Source: Pachyseris speciosa
Lineage: Eukaryota; Cnidaria; Anthozoa; Scleractinia; Pachyseridae
Assembly (NCBI GenBank): GCA_016490735.1
Contig: JAEMWC010000382.1
Span: 466,001-530,000 of the forward strand
Length of the DNA: 64,000 nucleotides
Direction: 5' to 3'
Below the pieces are notes generated by a model. It was not told where the DNA came from. It made no database searches and worked only from the letters and a program-made list of their open reading frames with translations. Made by a program: the position numbers and the translations under genes. Shown piece by piece: positions 31,186-44,277 of this stretch. Position 1 is the stretch's first letter; every line of letters begins with the position of its first letter.

Positions 31186-31354
31186 GACTGGGGAATGAGA
31201 TACCTTGTCATATAACAGATTTGCTGAAGGAAACATTTAAAAAGGTCCTTCGTCAATTGCTTTTTGATATTTTGGGAAAAGAAGATACTACATTGAAATG
31301 CCAGCGATTATTAAAAAAGTAGGATTTATTAAATAGTTCTATTTATATACTTAA

Positions 31355-32014
31355 GGGCCTATCTGCACTAGCAGACAAAATGGCAATTGTCTGTGGCAAA
31401 ATCCGGGGACACATTTTGTTGTAACAACCTTTGTCTCGTCCATGGTATCCGCATTCGAAAGGTCAAAGCCGTGAAATTACTTGTTGCATGCCTCTTTCTT
31501 TTAAAATCTCGTTCAGATTGCGGAGGCGATAGTGTGGTTCAAATAAGCTATGTTATGTGGCCTTGTTGACGATTAAATACTGTAGAAGACACGTCCAAGC
31601 AATCCCGGCGCGCTTTTGGAAACTTCCAAGACCAAACCAGTCTTGGTTTAAGATCCATTACAATGACCGAAGGATTCCCGAGGATTATTTCAAAAATAAC
31701 TGCAAATAAACCAGTGTACCTTCGATATTAATGAACGTCTTGCCGCCTGCTGCAACTCGTGAAAATACAAGATTGCATAACTGCATTGCTGCAGAAAAGT
31801 ACTCGCGCTTGGTTTGTATAACTTTTATGACAAATTACTGACAACGTTAACACAAGGTTGTTTATTTAAACGAGTTTGTCCGGTTTTTACCCGGGACAAA
31901 TTTTCTCCGGCCAAAATTTGTCTGGTCGTGACAAACCATCCGCACTTGTAACGTGTTGGTGATGACAGAAAATTTGTCTAAATAAACAAGTTTTTTGCTA
32001 GTGCGGATAGGGCC
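31355..32014. mobile_element. MITE with GGGCCTATCTGCACTAGC termini
   Basis: Left GGGCCTATCTGCACTAGC after TTAA (31351-31354); right GCTAGTGCGGATAGGGCC followed by ATAA. Internal words related to the end (ATCCGCATTCG near 31448, CATCCGCACTTG near 31937; GACAAAATTTGTC-like words) are reiterated. About 660 bp; no convincing gene. Confidence 0.65.
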
Positions 32015-32089
32015 ATAACTCTGATTCACTTACTTATTTTCTCACTTTTCTTGCAGAGTTAGAACTCTTTTTAGCACATCTTCCTGTTT

Positions 32090-32248
32090 TTTAGTTTAGT
32101 TTTAATCCATCTTTTTGTTACCTTTTTGTCATTTCTCTTAGCTTTGGTCGTTTTGTCCCGCCCCGATTAGCGTTGTAGCTATTTGAGGGACAAACTATTG
32201 GTTTTGTTGTAAAGATCGTGTAATAAAGTTGTTGTTGTTGTTGTTACC
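32090..32248 (+). repeat. LINE-like 3' end with (TTG)n tail
   Basis: TGTAGCTATTTGAGGGACAA, TTGTTGTAAAGATCGTGTAA and TAAAGTTGTTGTTGTTGTTG resemble the 3' terminus of a non-LTR element with a trinucleotide tail. No coding part is nearby. Confidence 0.35.
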
Positions 32249-33336
32249 TATGAACCCAATGTAACTGACAGGTAATACCAGTTAAGACGGTATCCGTTTG
32301 GGATGACTGGGCTAAAGTGAGGAATTCACTGCCCGTAGAAAAAAAGGGAGAACGATGATTTCGTTGTGGAACCGGAGGCAAATCTATTATTCACAATCTG
32401 TCTCGTGGAACTTTGATTTTGGTTGAGCAAATTCAGTAGTTTATCGGAAAACAAATAGAAGGATGACACTTTTTATCCTCCCAACACCTTATACCAAATC
32501 TACCGGTTGGAATACAACGGTATTTGAGAGAAAATGGAAATGCAGATATGGATATATTTCGAGACTCGCTATACAAGTTATTTTAAGATTCATATTCAAT
32601 ATTGTATGCCAACAAAGAAAAAGAAAAAGAAAAAAAGATGTCGTTCACGCTTCGCCACTGATGCTGTTATCTTATCTTAACTTTTAAAAGTTACTCTTTG
32701 CGAGACAAAACTTTGAAGTTCAGTTGGTTCAGGTTCAATAGATCGGGTCGATTTATTGATTTCTATTTCTTTTTTAACCACTAACAATCAAACCATAAAT
32801 GCACACTTTTTCACCCAAGATGGTGTAAATAAGAGCTGGATCGTGAATAGTCGAAGGGAAATTTATTGCTCCATTTTTTTTGAGGAACCCTATAATTAGT
32901 TAAGCAAGTATTTTCTGTCGCGACTGTATTCACTTTCGCTGTTTGTTTAAATCTTTTCAAACGTTTCGTTCGCAAACAGTAGAATCTCTTTAACAAGGGC
33001 TACATCGAACTTTCTCTTTAGTATGTGAATTCATTTCCCTTCTAATCTGACTATAACACTTTTCTACTGTTTATTCTGTTTATTAAAATTTTTCTTTACA
33101 AGCTTTAAGCTTTATGAAGTTTAAAGTAAGAAGGCAGAGCAGAAAACTCATCTTTGCTGCCAGAAAGAACCCGGTCGTAATTCTCTCATCCGACGGAGTT
33201 TACGTATGACGGCATTCAGTAAATTACATCTTTCATTCATTTGTCTCGCTAGAAAAATTTACCATCTCACTTTCATCACCAGTTGATCTTTACCTGGCGT
33301 TTCATCTGTCACATTAACTCGAAATTATTCTTTCAG

Positions 33337-33586
33337 ATGCCTGTAGGGCACTAGAGTTTGCTCCACCTAAAGATGGACACGCTCTTATGAATCACATGAT
33401 CAGAAACATTACCCTTGACAGACAGGACTCCTGCCGAATTGCGTGCTACCTTGAAGACGACTGTCTCTCGTACAACTTTGGTCGCTCTCAGAATGAACAT
33501 TTGCTGTGCCAATTGAGTGATTCTGATGATGTTCAGCACCCTAATGATCTGAAAAAATGGGTGGATTTACTTATGTGGGGACAGAG
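33337..33586 (+). CDS. PAN/apple-domain exon of a secreted multi-domain protein
   Basis: Acceptor TTCTTTCAG/AT at 33336 and donor AGAG/GTAACG at 33587 bound an open exon of about 83 residues: DACRALEFAPPKDGHAL..., QDSCRIACYLEDDCLSYNFG and LCQLSDSDDVQHPNDLKK. Cysteine spacing and the C-L-S-Y-N-F-G core are those of PAN/apple domains, disulfide-bonded modules for protein or carbohydrate binding outside cells. The 5' phase fits the signal-peptide exon. The 3' phase (2) does not fit the EGF exon start (0), so an undetected exon, another splice site or a disabling indel must lie between. Confidence 0.8.
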
Positions 33587-34586
33587 GTAACGTAACTGGT
33601 GACTGAATATTAAGTATCATGGATACGATGCACGTGAAAGTTTAAAAATGCCATAAAAATAGCAAAGACTTTATTTATAAACTTTGCAATTCATTTTCGT
33701 GCTCACTTCATGAAAATATAACATTTTCGTAATCTAACCCGGGTATGTGAGAGTATAAAGAAAGATAGCCACTGAGACCAAACGGAAATAAAGAATTCTA
33801 CACTCAAAGAGAAACATGTATCGCTTAGTTTCTCTTAGATAATACTCTGAAGCAAACGACTATAATTATGACTTAGTAGTAAGAGGATTTTGAGGTTTAC
33901 CTCGATGTTTGAACCTGACAAGGTTTTCTTTGTTTTATGAGCTATTGTTTTGCTGTACGGCATTGTTTAGAGTGCTTCGTTTTCTTTGTTTTACGTCATT
34001 CGTGAGTTTCACAGGTTTTACACCGAGGTAGAGCCGGATTTCGGGTGTAACAACAAGCTGATCAGTTAATACCCTTAGTGGAAAGCGCATAAATGAGAGA
34101 AAGGAAGGGGAAATAAGGCGCGCGAGAAGCAAGGGGTGAGGCAGTGGAGAGCGACTACAGGGCTTCCCTTGCCCGCGCTTCCCTCGCTTATCGTGCGCAA
34201 CTAATTTCCCCCTCCCTTCCCCATATCTGGCGCCTGCGACTCAGATTAGTCAGTTAATTGGTCACCACTTCGTTGACCAGTCAGGCCACTGGCCAGAGAA
34301 TTTATGCCATCTGACAGCATTAGGCCACTCATTTGACTCTGACGACGTCATGTTAAGCAATCCTTCTCAGGATTGGACGCAGCGGAACGATCGAGCTTCA
34401 CGAAATTATAAAAAGGCTTGCAAAGCAAAGAATATGAAACGCGCAATGCGCAAAATAGAGAACGAGAAGCAAATATCCTTACCTAAAATATTTTTGCTTT
34501 AAGGTTATCGCTTGACATTCGGCTTCAAACTCCTCCAACATGCTGCTACCATTCACGTAAATGGTTATCGTTTCTTAACTCAACAG

Positions 34587-34701
34587 AATGCCTGTGGAAG
34601 CAATTTGTGTTCTCGAGATCATGGAAAATGTGCGATCAGACCAACAGAAAATACCTACTACTGCAAATGTTATCCCGGTTATTCTGGAAAGTACTGTCAA
34701 G
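34587..34701 (+). CDS. EGF-like domain exon
   Basis: Acceptor CAACAG/AATGCC and donor CAAG/GTAAAT bound NACGSNLCSRDHGKCAIRP and YYCKCYPGYSGKYCQ. The six cysteines follow the EGF pattern, with the C-x-C-x-P-G-Y-x-G-x-x-C end. It ends in phase 1, matching the next exon at 42894. EGF modules mediate extracellular interactions; position after the PAN exon fits the domain order of related anthozoan proteins as I recall them. Confidence 0.8.
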
Positions 34702-34919
34702 GTAAATTTCATTCGGAAACCGAAAATTACTAACCCCACGCTGGTCTAGTTCTTTAACTCATTTTGGTCTTTAAAATTATCCTCGGGGACGACGCCTCCC
34801 AATACATTGGTATATTTTTATTTTGCACGGTTTACGACAAAGTTGGAAAAAGCATAACCTAGGAGGGGCTCTAAGAATTTTAAACAAACATTGAGGGTGA
34901 CCACGTATTTTTCAGAGAT

Positions 34920-37900
34920 AAAGAAACAACAGGCGAAATGAAGCATAACTAGCATAGCATAGCAACAGCGAAATAAAGCATAAATAGCATAGCATAGCTA
35001 AAGGCAAAATGAAGCATAAATAGCAAAGCGTAGCAACAGCAAAATGAAGCATAAATAGCATAGCATAGCAACAGCAAAATGAAGCATAAATAACAGCATA
35101 GCAACAGCCAATATGAAGCATAAATAGCATAGCATAGAAAAAGGAAAATGAAGCATAAATAGCATAGCATAGCAACAGGCAAAATGAAGCATAAATAGCA
35201 TAGCATAGCAACAGCAAAATGAAGCAGAAATAGCAGCATAGCAACAGGCAAAATGAAGCACAAATAGCAAAGCATAGCAACAGCAAAATAAAGCATAAAT
35301 AGCATAGCTTAGCAACAGGCAAAATGATGCATAAATAGCATACAATAGCAACAGCAAAATGAAGCATAAATAGCATAGAATAGCAAGAGGCAAAATGAAG
35401 CACAACTAGCATAGCATAGCAACAGCAAAATGAAGCACAAATAGCATAGCATTGCCACAGCAAAATAAAGCATAAATACCATAGCATAGCAACAGCAAAA
35501 TGAAGCATAAATAGCATAGCATAGCAACAGGCAAAATGAAGCATAAATAGCATACAATAGCAACAGCAAAATGAAGCATAAATAGCATAGCATAGCAAAA
35601 GGCAAAATGAAGCACAAATAGCATAGCATAGCAACAGCAAAATGAAGCATAAATAGCATAGCAAAGTAACAGCAAAATGAAGCAGAAATAGCATAGCATA
35701 GCAACAGGCAAAATGAAGCACAAAGAGCAAAGCATAGCAACAGCAAAATAAAGCATAAATAGCATAGCTTAGCAACAGGCAAAATGAAGCATAAATAGCA
35801 TACAATAGCAACAGCAAAATGAAGCATAAATAGCATTGCATAGCAAGAGGCAAAATGAAGCACAACTAGCATAGCATAGCAACAGGAAAATGAAGCACAA
35901 ATAGCATAGCATAGCCACAGGCAAAATTAAGCATAAATCGCATACTATAGCAACAGCAAAATAAAGCATAAAAAGCATTGCATAGCAACTACAAAATGAA
36001 ACATAAATAGCATAGCATAGCAACAGGCAAAATGAAGCATAATTAGCATAGCATAGCCACAGGCAAAAAGAAGCATAAAAAGCATACCATAGCCACGGAA
36101 AAAATGAAGCATAAATAGCATAGCATAGCAACAGCAAAATGAAGCATAAATAGCATAGCATAGCAACAGTAAAATGAAGCATAAATAGCATAGCATAACA
36201 ACAGCAAAATAAAGCATGAATAGCATAGCATAGCAACAGCAAATTAAAGCATAAATCGCATAGCATAGAAACATGCAAAATAAAGCATTAATTACATAGC
36301 ATAGCAACAGGCAAAATGAAGCATAAATAGCATAGCATAGCAACAGCAAAATGAAGCATGAATAGCATAGCATAGCAACAGGCAAAATAAAGCATAAATA
36401 GCCTAGCATAGCAACAGCAAAATAAAGCATGAATAGCATACCATAGCAACAGCAAAATGAAGCATAAATAGCATAGCATAGCAAGAGGCAAAATGAAGCA
36501 CAACTAGCATAGCATAGCAACAGCAAAATGAAGCACAAATAGCATAGCATAGCCACAGCAAAATAAAGCATAAATACCATAGCATAGCAACAGCAAAATG
36601 AAGCATGAATAGCATAGCATAGCAACAGGCAAAATGAAGCATAAATAGCATACAATAGCAACAGCAAAATGAAGCATAAATAGCATAGCATAGCAAGAGG
36701 CAAAATGAAGCACAAATAGCATAGCATAGCAACAGCAAAATGAAGCATAAATAGCATAGCAAAGCAACAGCAAAATGAAGCAGAAATAGCATAGCATAGC
36801 AACAGGCAAAATGAAGCACAAATAGCAAAGCATAGCAACAGCAAAATAAAGCATAAATAGCATAGCTTAGCAACAGGCAAAATGATGCATAAATAGCATA
36901 CAATAGCAACAGCAAAATAAAGCATAAATAGCATAGCATAGCAAGAGGCAAAATGAAGCACAACTAGCATAGCATAGCAACAGCAAAATGAAGCACAAAT
37001 AGCATAGCATAGCCACAGCAAAATAAAGCATAAATACCATAGCATAGCAACAGCAAAATGAAGCATGAATAGCATAGCATAGCAACAGGCAAAATTAAGC
37101 ATAAATAGCATACTATAGCAACAGCAAAATAAAGCATAAAAAGCATTGCATAGCAACTACAAAATGAAACATAAATAGCATAGCATAGCAACAGGCAAAA
37201 TGAAGCATAATTAGCATAGCATAGCCACAGTCAAAAAGAAGCATAAAAAGCATACCATAGCCACGGAAAAAATGAAGCATAAATAGCATAGCATAGCAAC
37301 AGCAAAATGAAGCATAAATAGCATAGCATAGCAACAGTAAAATGAAGCATAAATAGCATAGCATAACAACAGCAAAATGAAGCATAAATAGCATAGCATA
37401 GCAACAGCAAATTAAAGCATAAATCGCATAGCATAGAAACATGCAAAATAAAGCATTAATTACATAGCATAGCAACAGGCAAAATGAAGCATAAATAGCA
37501 TAGCATAGCAACAGCAAAATGAAGCATGAATAGCATAGCATAGCAACAGGCAAAATAAAGCATAAATAGCCTAGCATAGCAACAGCAAAATAAAGCATAA
37601 ATAGCATACCATAGCAAAGGCAAAATGAAGCATAAATAGCATAGCATAGCAACAGCAAAATGAAGCATAAATAGCATACCATAGCAACAGCAAAATGAAG
37701 CATAAATAGCATAGCATAGCAACAGGAAAATGAAGCTTCAATAGCATAGCATAGCAACAGCAAAATGAAGCATCAATAGCATAGGATAGGAAAGGCAAAA
37801 TGAAGCATAAATGGCATAGCATAGCAACAGCAAAATGAAGCATGAATAGCATAGCATGCCAACAGGCAAAATGAAGCATAAATAGCATATACTATAGCAA

Positions 37901-39192
37901 CAGCAAAATAAAGCATCAAGAGCATAGCATAGGCGAGGGTAAAATGAAGGATAAATAACATAGCATAGCAGCAGCAAAATAAAGCAGAAATAGCATTGCA
38001 TAGCAACGACAAAATGAAACAAAAATAGCATAGCATAGCAACAGCAAAATGAAGCATAAATAGCATAGCATAACAACAGTAAAATGAAGCATAAATAGCA
38101 TAGCATAACAACAGCAAAATGAAGCATAAATAGCATAGCGTAGCAATAGCAAATTAAAGCATAAACAACATAGGATACGAATAGGCAAAATAAAGCTTTA
38201 ATAGCATAGCACAGGAACAGGCAAAATGAAGCATAAATAGCATACTATAGCAACAGCAAAAAAAGCATAAAAAGCATTACATAGCAACGACAAAATGAAA
38301 CATAAATAGGATAGCATAGCAACAGGCAAAATGAAGCATAATTAGCATAGCATAGCCACAGGCAAAAAGAAGCATAAAAAGCATACCATAGCCACAGAAA
38401 AAATGAAGCATAAATAGCATAGCAACAGCAAAATGAAGCATAAATAGCATACCATAGCAACAGCAAAATGAAGCATAAATAGCATAGCATAGCAACAGGA
38501 AAATGAAGCTTCAATAGCATAGCATAGCAACAGCAAAATGAAGCATCAATAGCATAGGATAGGAAAGGCAAAATGAAGCATAAATGGCATAGCATAGCAA
38601 CAGCAAAATGAAGCATGAATAGCATAGCATGCCAACAGGCAAAATGAAGCATAAATAGCATATACTATAGCAACAGCAAAATAAAGCATCAAGAACATAG
38701 CATAGGCGAGGGTAAAATGAAGGATAAATAACATAGCATAGCAGCAGCAAAATAAAGCAGAAATAGCATTGCATAGCAACGACAAAATGAAACAAAAATA
38801 GCATAGCATAGGAACAGGAAAAATGAAGCATAATTAGCATAGCATAGCCACAGGCAAAAAAAAAACATAAATAGCATACCATAGCCACAGAAAAAATGAA
38901 GCATAAATAGCATAGCATAGCAACAGGAAAATGAAGCATAAATAGCATAGCATAACAACAGTAAAATGAAGCATAAATAGCATAGCATAACAACAGCAAA
39001 ATGAAGCATAAATAGCATAGCGTAGCAATAGCAAATTAAAGCATAAACAACATAGGATACGAATAGGCAAAATAAAGCTTTAATAGCATAGCACAGGAAC
39101 AGGCAAAATGAAGCATAAATAGCATACTATAGCAACAGCAAAAAAAGCATAAAAAGCATTACATAGCAACGACAAAATGAAACATAAATAGC
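34920..39192. repeat. 35-bp satellite array, left block
   Basis: Over 110 units of 35-36 bp, consensus AGCATAAATAGCATAGCATA followed by GCAACAG(G)CAAAATGA, with a nested TAGCA periodicity of 5 bp. Higher-order repeats are visible: a block from about 35940 recurs near 37109 (offset 1168 bp), and one from about 37886 recurs near 38659 (offset 773 bp). The minus strand has few stops in any frame, so open frames up to about 400 codons of the type CYAIYASF/CYLCFIL/MLFMLHF appear; these follow from the repeat and are not genes. It lies within the intron after the EGF exon. Confidence 0.95.
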
Positions 39193-41003
39193 CACTACTG
39201 GGAGCAAATGTGTGAAAAGCAAGTGAAAAACCTGTCTGAAAAAGTGGTTATTTTCACACGTTATTCACATGATATTCATTTATTTTCACAGTGGTTTCAC
39301 ATGTTTATTTCACATACGTGTGAAAAATTTTAATGTGAAATGCGTGTGAAAATACGTGTGAAAAAATGTTATCCTTTTCACATGGTGTTTTCACACAGTG
39401 TGAAAAAAATTTCGCATGTCTTTGAAGAATTGTTTTCAGAAAATGTTCACATGAAATTCACACACCTTACATGAAATGTTCACACGAATTTCACACACCT
39501 TTCATTAAATGTTCACATGAATTTCACACACCTTTCACACGCATTTCACAAAGCTTTCATAAATGATTTCACACAATCATGCAGAGATTTTAATATTTTG
39601 AGGTAATTTATATACCACTCCAGATAGTCATACCTAAAATACTACTAAATTGCATATGGAGATTATCAGTGAGAGCTGTTTTTACTTTTGCAAGAATGAG
39701 TACAGACAATATGAATGAAATATGCTATCAATATTTATTTGCAGTTTCAAAACAACCTGAATGATATACATTGCATGTAATGTTCAGGAGAAAATTAAAA
39801 CTCATGTTTCTTGCTAGATTATAGTTATACATTTCACTGTTAATTAAAGAACTGAAGCAGTTTGTTGACTGACTCAGTCTGAAGCTGCATTCTTGAGCCC
39901 CCACAACAGCTGAGTTAAACATCTATAGATCAAAACAAAAGATCATACCTCTGAGAAAAAATTGGTCCTTACTCATTCATGAATTGGTTCTTTCAACTTC
40001 ATTCAAAACAAGGTCATGCATGTACAACAAGGTAAGGCAAGAACAGATTTTAAAATGAATCAGTCATCATGAAAAGGCACTGATATCAGTCTTAGTACTA
40101 GCTAGCTTTAATCGTCTGTTATTTCAGTAAAATAGACAATATTATGCCATGACAAAGGTTTACAGAGCTCAAGTACATTGAGAACGATGGTGATCGGCTA
40201 GCTCTCACGAAGAAAGCACATGGTATATCTATGAATTTTGAAGCAAATCTTTTATCATTTGCTTTTAACTTAAGCTTACCTGTTTAAGAGCGGTAGTATT
40301 CACTATTTCGTTGTTTCAATCCACCATTTTATGCTAAAAAAAACTGAAATCTTCAAGAAATGTACTGCTTGCAAAACGAACTTGCCATTGCCCGCCAAAA
40401 AGAAACTGTCCTTCTATGAGCCTGCAGTGGTATGCCTGCTGACCAAAACGGCTCATTCATTCCCAGACTCTCTACCTGCACACATTGCCCCCCTGAGGAT
40501 GGTTTATGCTTCCCACTTCTAAAAGCTTGATCAACTTGAAATGTATGTGGGTGTAGCATTAATTAATATTTTCATGCACTTCTTCAATCCACTGACTTGT
40601 CATTGTAAAGTTATAATCTCTTCAATTCTCTACACATGTAAAGTGAAACCTTTCTTCTGCATAGAGGTCTGTAATACTTAATTACTAATTTTACATTTCA
40701 TATGCCTAACTTATTTTCACACGTATTTCTAAGTTTATTTCACATAGTACATTCTTTCACATGGTTATTTCACATGCATGGTATATAAACATATCACTAT
40801 TGCACATGGTGTTTCACATGCTGAATTGCACTTACCTTAAAACTACTTCTTATTTCACACAATAGCTGATGAATTCACACACATGTGAAACAAGAGATTT
40901 TGATGTGAATCTCTTTTCAAACCAAATTTCATATGCCTGAACTATTTTCATACGAGTTTCACATACATTTCACATGCTTTTCACACATTTGCTCCTAGTA
41001 GTG
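39193..41003. mobile_element. Non-autonomous CACTA (EnSpm) transposon inside the satellite
   Basis: TIRs CACTACTGGGAGCAAATGTG and, inverted, CACATTTGCTCCTAGTAGTG. A 3-bp duplication AGC flanks it (39190-39192, 41004-41006), and removing element plus one AGC restores the satellite unit in phase. The outer 350 bp on the left and 280 bp on the right are filled with TTTCACAYG/TGTGAAA words in both orientations, the subterminal repeats typical of CACTA elements. The interior (39600-40700) has no transposase-like frame; a 63-codon frame at 40331-40522 is not recognisable. Confidence 0.9.
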
Positions 41004-41006
41004 AGC

Positions 41007-42312
41007 ATAGCATAGCAACAGGCAAAATGAAGCATAATTAGCATAGCATAGCCACAGGCAAAAAGAAGCATAAAAAGCATACCATAGCCACAGAAAAAAT
41101 GAAGCATAAATAGCATAGCAACAGCAAAATGAAGCATAAATAGCATAGCATAGCATAGCAACAGCAAATTAAAGCATAAATCGCATAGCATAGTAACATG
41201 CAAAATAAAGCATTAATAACATAGCATAGCAACAGGCAAAATAAAGCATAAATAGCATAGCATAGCATCAGCAAAATGAAGCATGAATAGCATAGCATAG
41301 CAACAGGCAAAATAAAGCATAAATAGCCTAGCATAGCAACAGCAAAATAAAGCATGAATCGCATAGCATAGCAACAGCAAAATGAAGCATGAATAGCATA
41401 GCATAGCAACAAGCAAAATGAAGCATAAATAGTAAAACATAGCAACAGCAAATTGAAGCATAAATAGCATAGCATAGCAATGGCAAAATGAAGCATAAAT
41501 AGCATACCATAGCAACAGCAAAATGAAGCATAAATAGCATAGCATAGCAACAGCAAAATGAAGCATAAATAGCATAGCATAGCGACAGCAAAATGAAGCA
41601 TCAATAGCGTAGCATAGCAACAGCAAAATGAAGCATAAATAGCACAGCATAGCAACAGCAAAATAAAGCATAAATAGCATAGCATAGCAAGAGCAAAATG
41701 AAGCAGGAATAGCATAGCATAGAAACAGCAAAATAAAGCATAAATAGCATAGCATAGCCGAGGGCAAAATGAAGGATAAATAGCATAGCATAGCAACAGC
41801 AAAATGAAGCATGAATAGCATAGCATAGCAACAGCAAAATGAAGCATGAATAGCATAGCATAGCAACAGCAAAATAAAGCATAAATAGCATAGCATAGCC
41901 GGGGGCAAAATGAAGGATAAATAGCATAGCATAGCAACAGCAAAATGAAGCATGAATAGCATAGCATAGCAACAGGCAAAATGAAGCATAAATAGGAAAA
42001 CATAGCAACAGCAAAATGAAGCATAAATAGCATAGTATAGCAATGGCAAAATGAAGCATAAATAGCATAGCATAACAACAGCAAAATGAAGGATAAATAG
42101 CATAGCATAGCAACAGCAAAATGAAGCATCAATAGCATAGCATAGCAACAGGCAAAATGAAGCATAAATAGCATAGCATAGGAACAGCAAATTGAAGCAT
42201 AAATAGCATAGCATAGCAACAGGCAAAATGAAGCATAAATAGCATAGCATAGCAACAGCAAAATGGAGCATGGATAGCATAGTATAGCAACAGGCAAAAT
42301 GAAGCATAAATC
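41007..42312. repeat. 35-bp satellite array, right block
   Basis: Continues the same units and phase after the CACTA insertion, about 37 units, and ends abruptly at about 42312 before TCAATAGTAGGTAATTTG. It has the same stop-poor minus strand, giving long false frames up to 419 codons. Confidence 0.95.
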
Positions 42313-42893
42313 AATAGTAGGTAATTTGTGTATATTTGCGTTTGTTAGCGTAGCTTGTAATGCATCTGTATTTATTGTGTTTTGTACGTCTCTTCTGTAG
42401 TTTAATTATATGTACATGTATTTTTTGGTTAGTTGTACAATGCATAAGGAATTTAACAAAAATTCTAATAAAGTTCAATTTGGATTACCTAACCTTGTAT
42501 GGCAATTGTATTTTTACTATGAAACATAATTATTTTCTTATTTCGGGCTCTCGAGGGTGGCTTTTTTAAAAAGGCACACTCAATTTTAAGGATAAATATG
42601 ATTTTAATTATATTTTAATATTTTAAACTAGCATATAAGTTATTGTGGCTCTATTTCTCACTATGAAACTTGTTTAAAGATCGATTCTTGGTAGCTATCA
42701 GCCGATATTCCCTCAACAAAAACAATTTTATTGAAAGAAAAACTAAAACTCTAGCTGTTGACTAGGTAGAGAAGGCTGAAGCAACACAGAATAGAATTTA
42801 CCTTACTGTGTATTATACATATAAGCATGCTTGGTATCAGTTTTAATAATACTATGTGGCTAATACTGTACGTATACTTCTTACTTCTGGCAG

Positions 42894-43010
42894 ACAAAAT
42901 TTATAGGAACTGTACCGCAGCTCCTAATGAAAGTGGAATCTATAATATTCAGCTGAGTGGCGTATCGGGGTCTTTCCTTGTTTATTGTGACCAGGCAAGC
43001 CATGGAGGAG
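42894..43010 (+). CDS. Fibrinogen-like domain, first exon
   Basis: Acceptor CTGGCAG/AC and donor GGAG/GTTATT bound DKIYRNCTAAPNESGIYNIQ and LSGVSGSFLVYCDQASHGGG, the N-terminal hallmark of fibrinogen-related domains (Asn-Cys, Gly-Ile-Tyr, Val-Tyr-Cys-Asp, Gly-Gly-Gly). Phase 1 at both ends agrees with the EGF exon before and the exon at 44087 after. Such domains bind sugars or acetyl groups in ficolins and tachylectins. Confidence 0.85.
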
Positions 43011-43469
43011 GTTATTAACACTTTTTACTTTGCTGTTATTGTTAATCCCTCATATTCTTGTTTTTATTCTCAATTTTTTATTTGGTTGAACTCCTTACAT
43101 TAGTGTTTAAAAAAAATCCTCTTGCCCAACATTTAAATTCTCAAGCTCAAGTATATGCATTATAAATAAGAAGTCCTCAGTGATATTACTGCAAATCATG
43201 TCTACTTTTGAGAAGTTGAAGTTGCACAAATAGTTCAAGAACTCTAGAACAGCTTTACAGTAGGCCTTGTTGCTCGTTTGAAATTCTCTGCCGTGGTTAT
43301 TTCGTTTTATGAATTGATTTAAAATTTTGGGTCCAATACAGGAAAAAAAGACCTTGAAAACCGGCTTCTGCAAGTTTTCGCAATTTGGTTTGTCTAGCAC
43401 TATATTAAGCCACCACCTGGAGCAGAGATTATTCGATTGTCCAGTCGAATTGCCTAATACAGAGTCATG

Positions 43470-43780
43470 TCAAAGTTGTTGAGCACCAGTTGGTAGAGCA
43501 CCGGACTACCATGCGCGAGGTCGCGACTCAAACTTCGGCTGGACAAAGACTCAGGGTCCTTAAATGACTGAGGGGGAAGTGCTGCCTTTGTAATGACATC
43601 TGGAAATGGTTAAAATTTCTAGTCTTCTCGGAAAAGGACGATAAACGCGTAGGTCCCGTCTCACAACATCTGTTCCTTATGATCTATGAGACGTTAAAGA
43701 ACCCACACACTGTTCGTAAAAAGCGGGGCGTTGTTCCTAGTGATGCGGTCTGGTCTTTCATATATCACATTATATGTTGA
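43470..43780 (+). mobile_element. tRNA-derived SINE
   Basis: Degenerate head (AGTTGGTAGAGCACCGGACT, then GAGGTCGCGACTCAAA where GGTTCGA is expected) is followed by a body with GTGCTGCCTTTGTAATGACA, TTCTCGGAAAAGGACGATAA, GTCCCGTCTCACAACA and GACGTTAAAGAACCCACACA. I recognise this body as a SINE family common in marine invertebrates with a conserved central domain; the exact family is not assigned. It lies in the intron between the first two fibrinogen-like exons. Confidence 0.65.
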
Positions 43781-44086
43781 CCTACATGTTTAAAGCGCAT
43801 TTGATTATTACGCCATAGAAAATGCGCCATACAAATTCCAAAATTTTGGTTGTCGAAATATAGTTTAGGGAGTTCTCGAAATTTAGCGCGTGCCATGTTC
43901 ACATGTTCACTTTAAACAGCCAAACGCCTCGGGCTTGTGTCGCTAAACCAACCAAGTTGCTACTTGCCATTTGAACTTCTCTATAGCTATGTGCTTAATC
44001 GTTTCAAGGTCAAACAATTATCGATCTATTGTTCCATTTAACCTACTTCTAACTCAGACAAATTTTTCTACAATATCGATATGCAG

Positions 44087-44277
44087 GTTGGACGATGGTC
44101 TTTAAAGTCCTTGAGAATGCTACCTCCTCAAAGATGTATATTCATCAATTGTGGAACTCATCTGATACATATTCTGAAAACGTGACTGCTGCCCTGAACG
44201 CGACTGCAACTCATCTTGGACACTACAAAAATCGCTTGATACTCAAAGAAAACTGGAAGACATTTCACCCTAGAAAG
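44087..44277 (+). CDS. Fibrinogen-like domain, second exon
   Basis: Acceptor TATGCAG/GT and donor AAAG/GTAAGA bound GWTMVFKVLENATSSKMYIH, NVTAALNATATHLGHYKNRL and KENWKTFHPRK. It joins the previous exon as GGG-GWTMVFK, the conserved fibrinogen-domain core, and ends in phase 0. Several N-glycosylation sites (NAT, NVT, NAT) fit an extracellular protein. Confidence 0.85.

Noticed and set aside
40331..40522. Transposase frame inside the CACTA element
   Set aside because: 63 codons with no recognisable motif; the element appears non-autonomous.
34912..42314. Long minus-strand open frames (up to 419 codons) rich in CYAIYASFC-type repeats
   Set aside because: They arise from a 35-bp satellite lacking minus-strand stops; all frames are open in turn, and there is no start context, domain or splice support.
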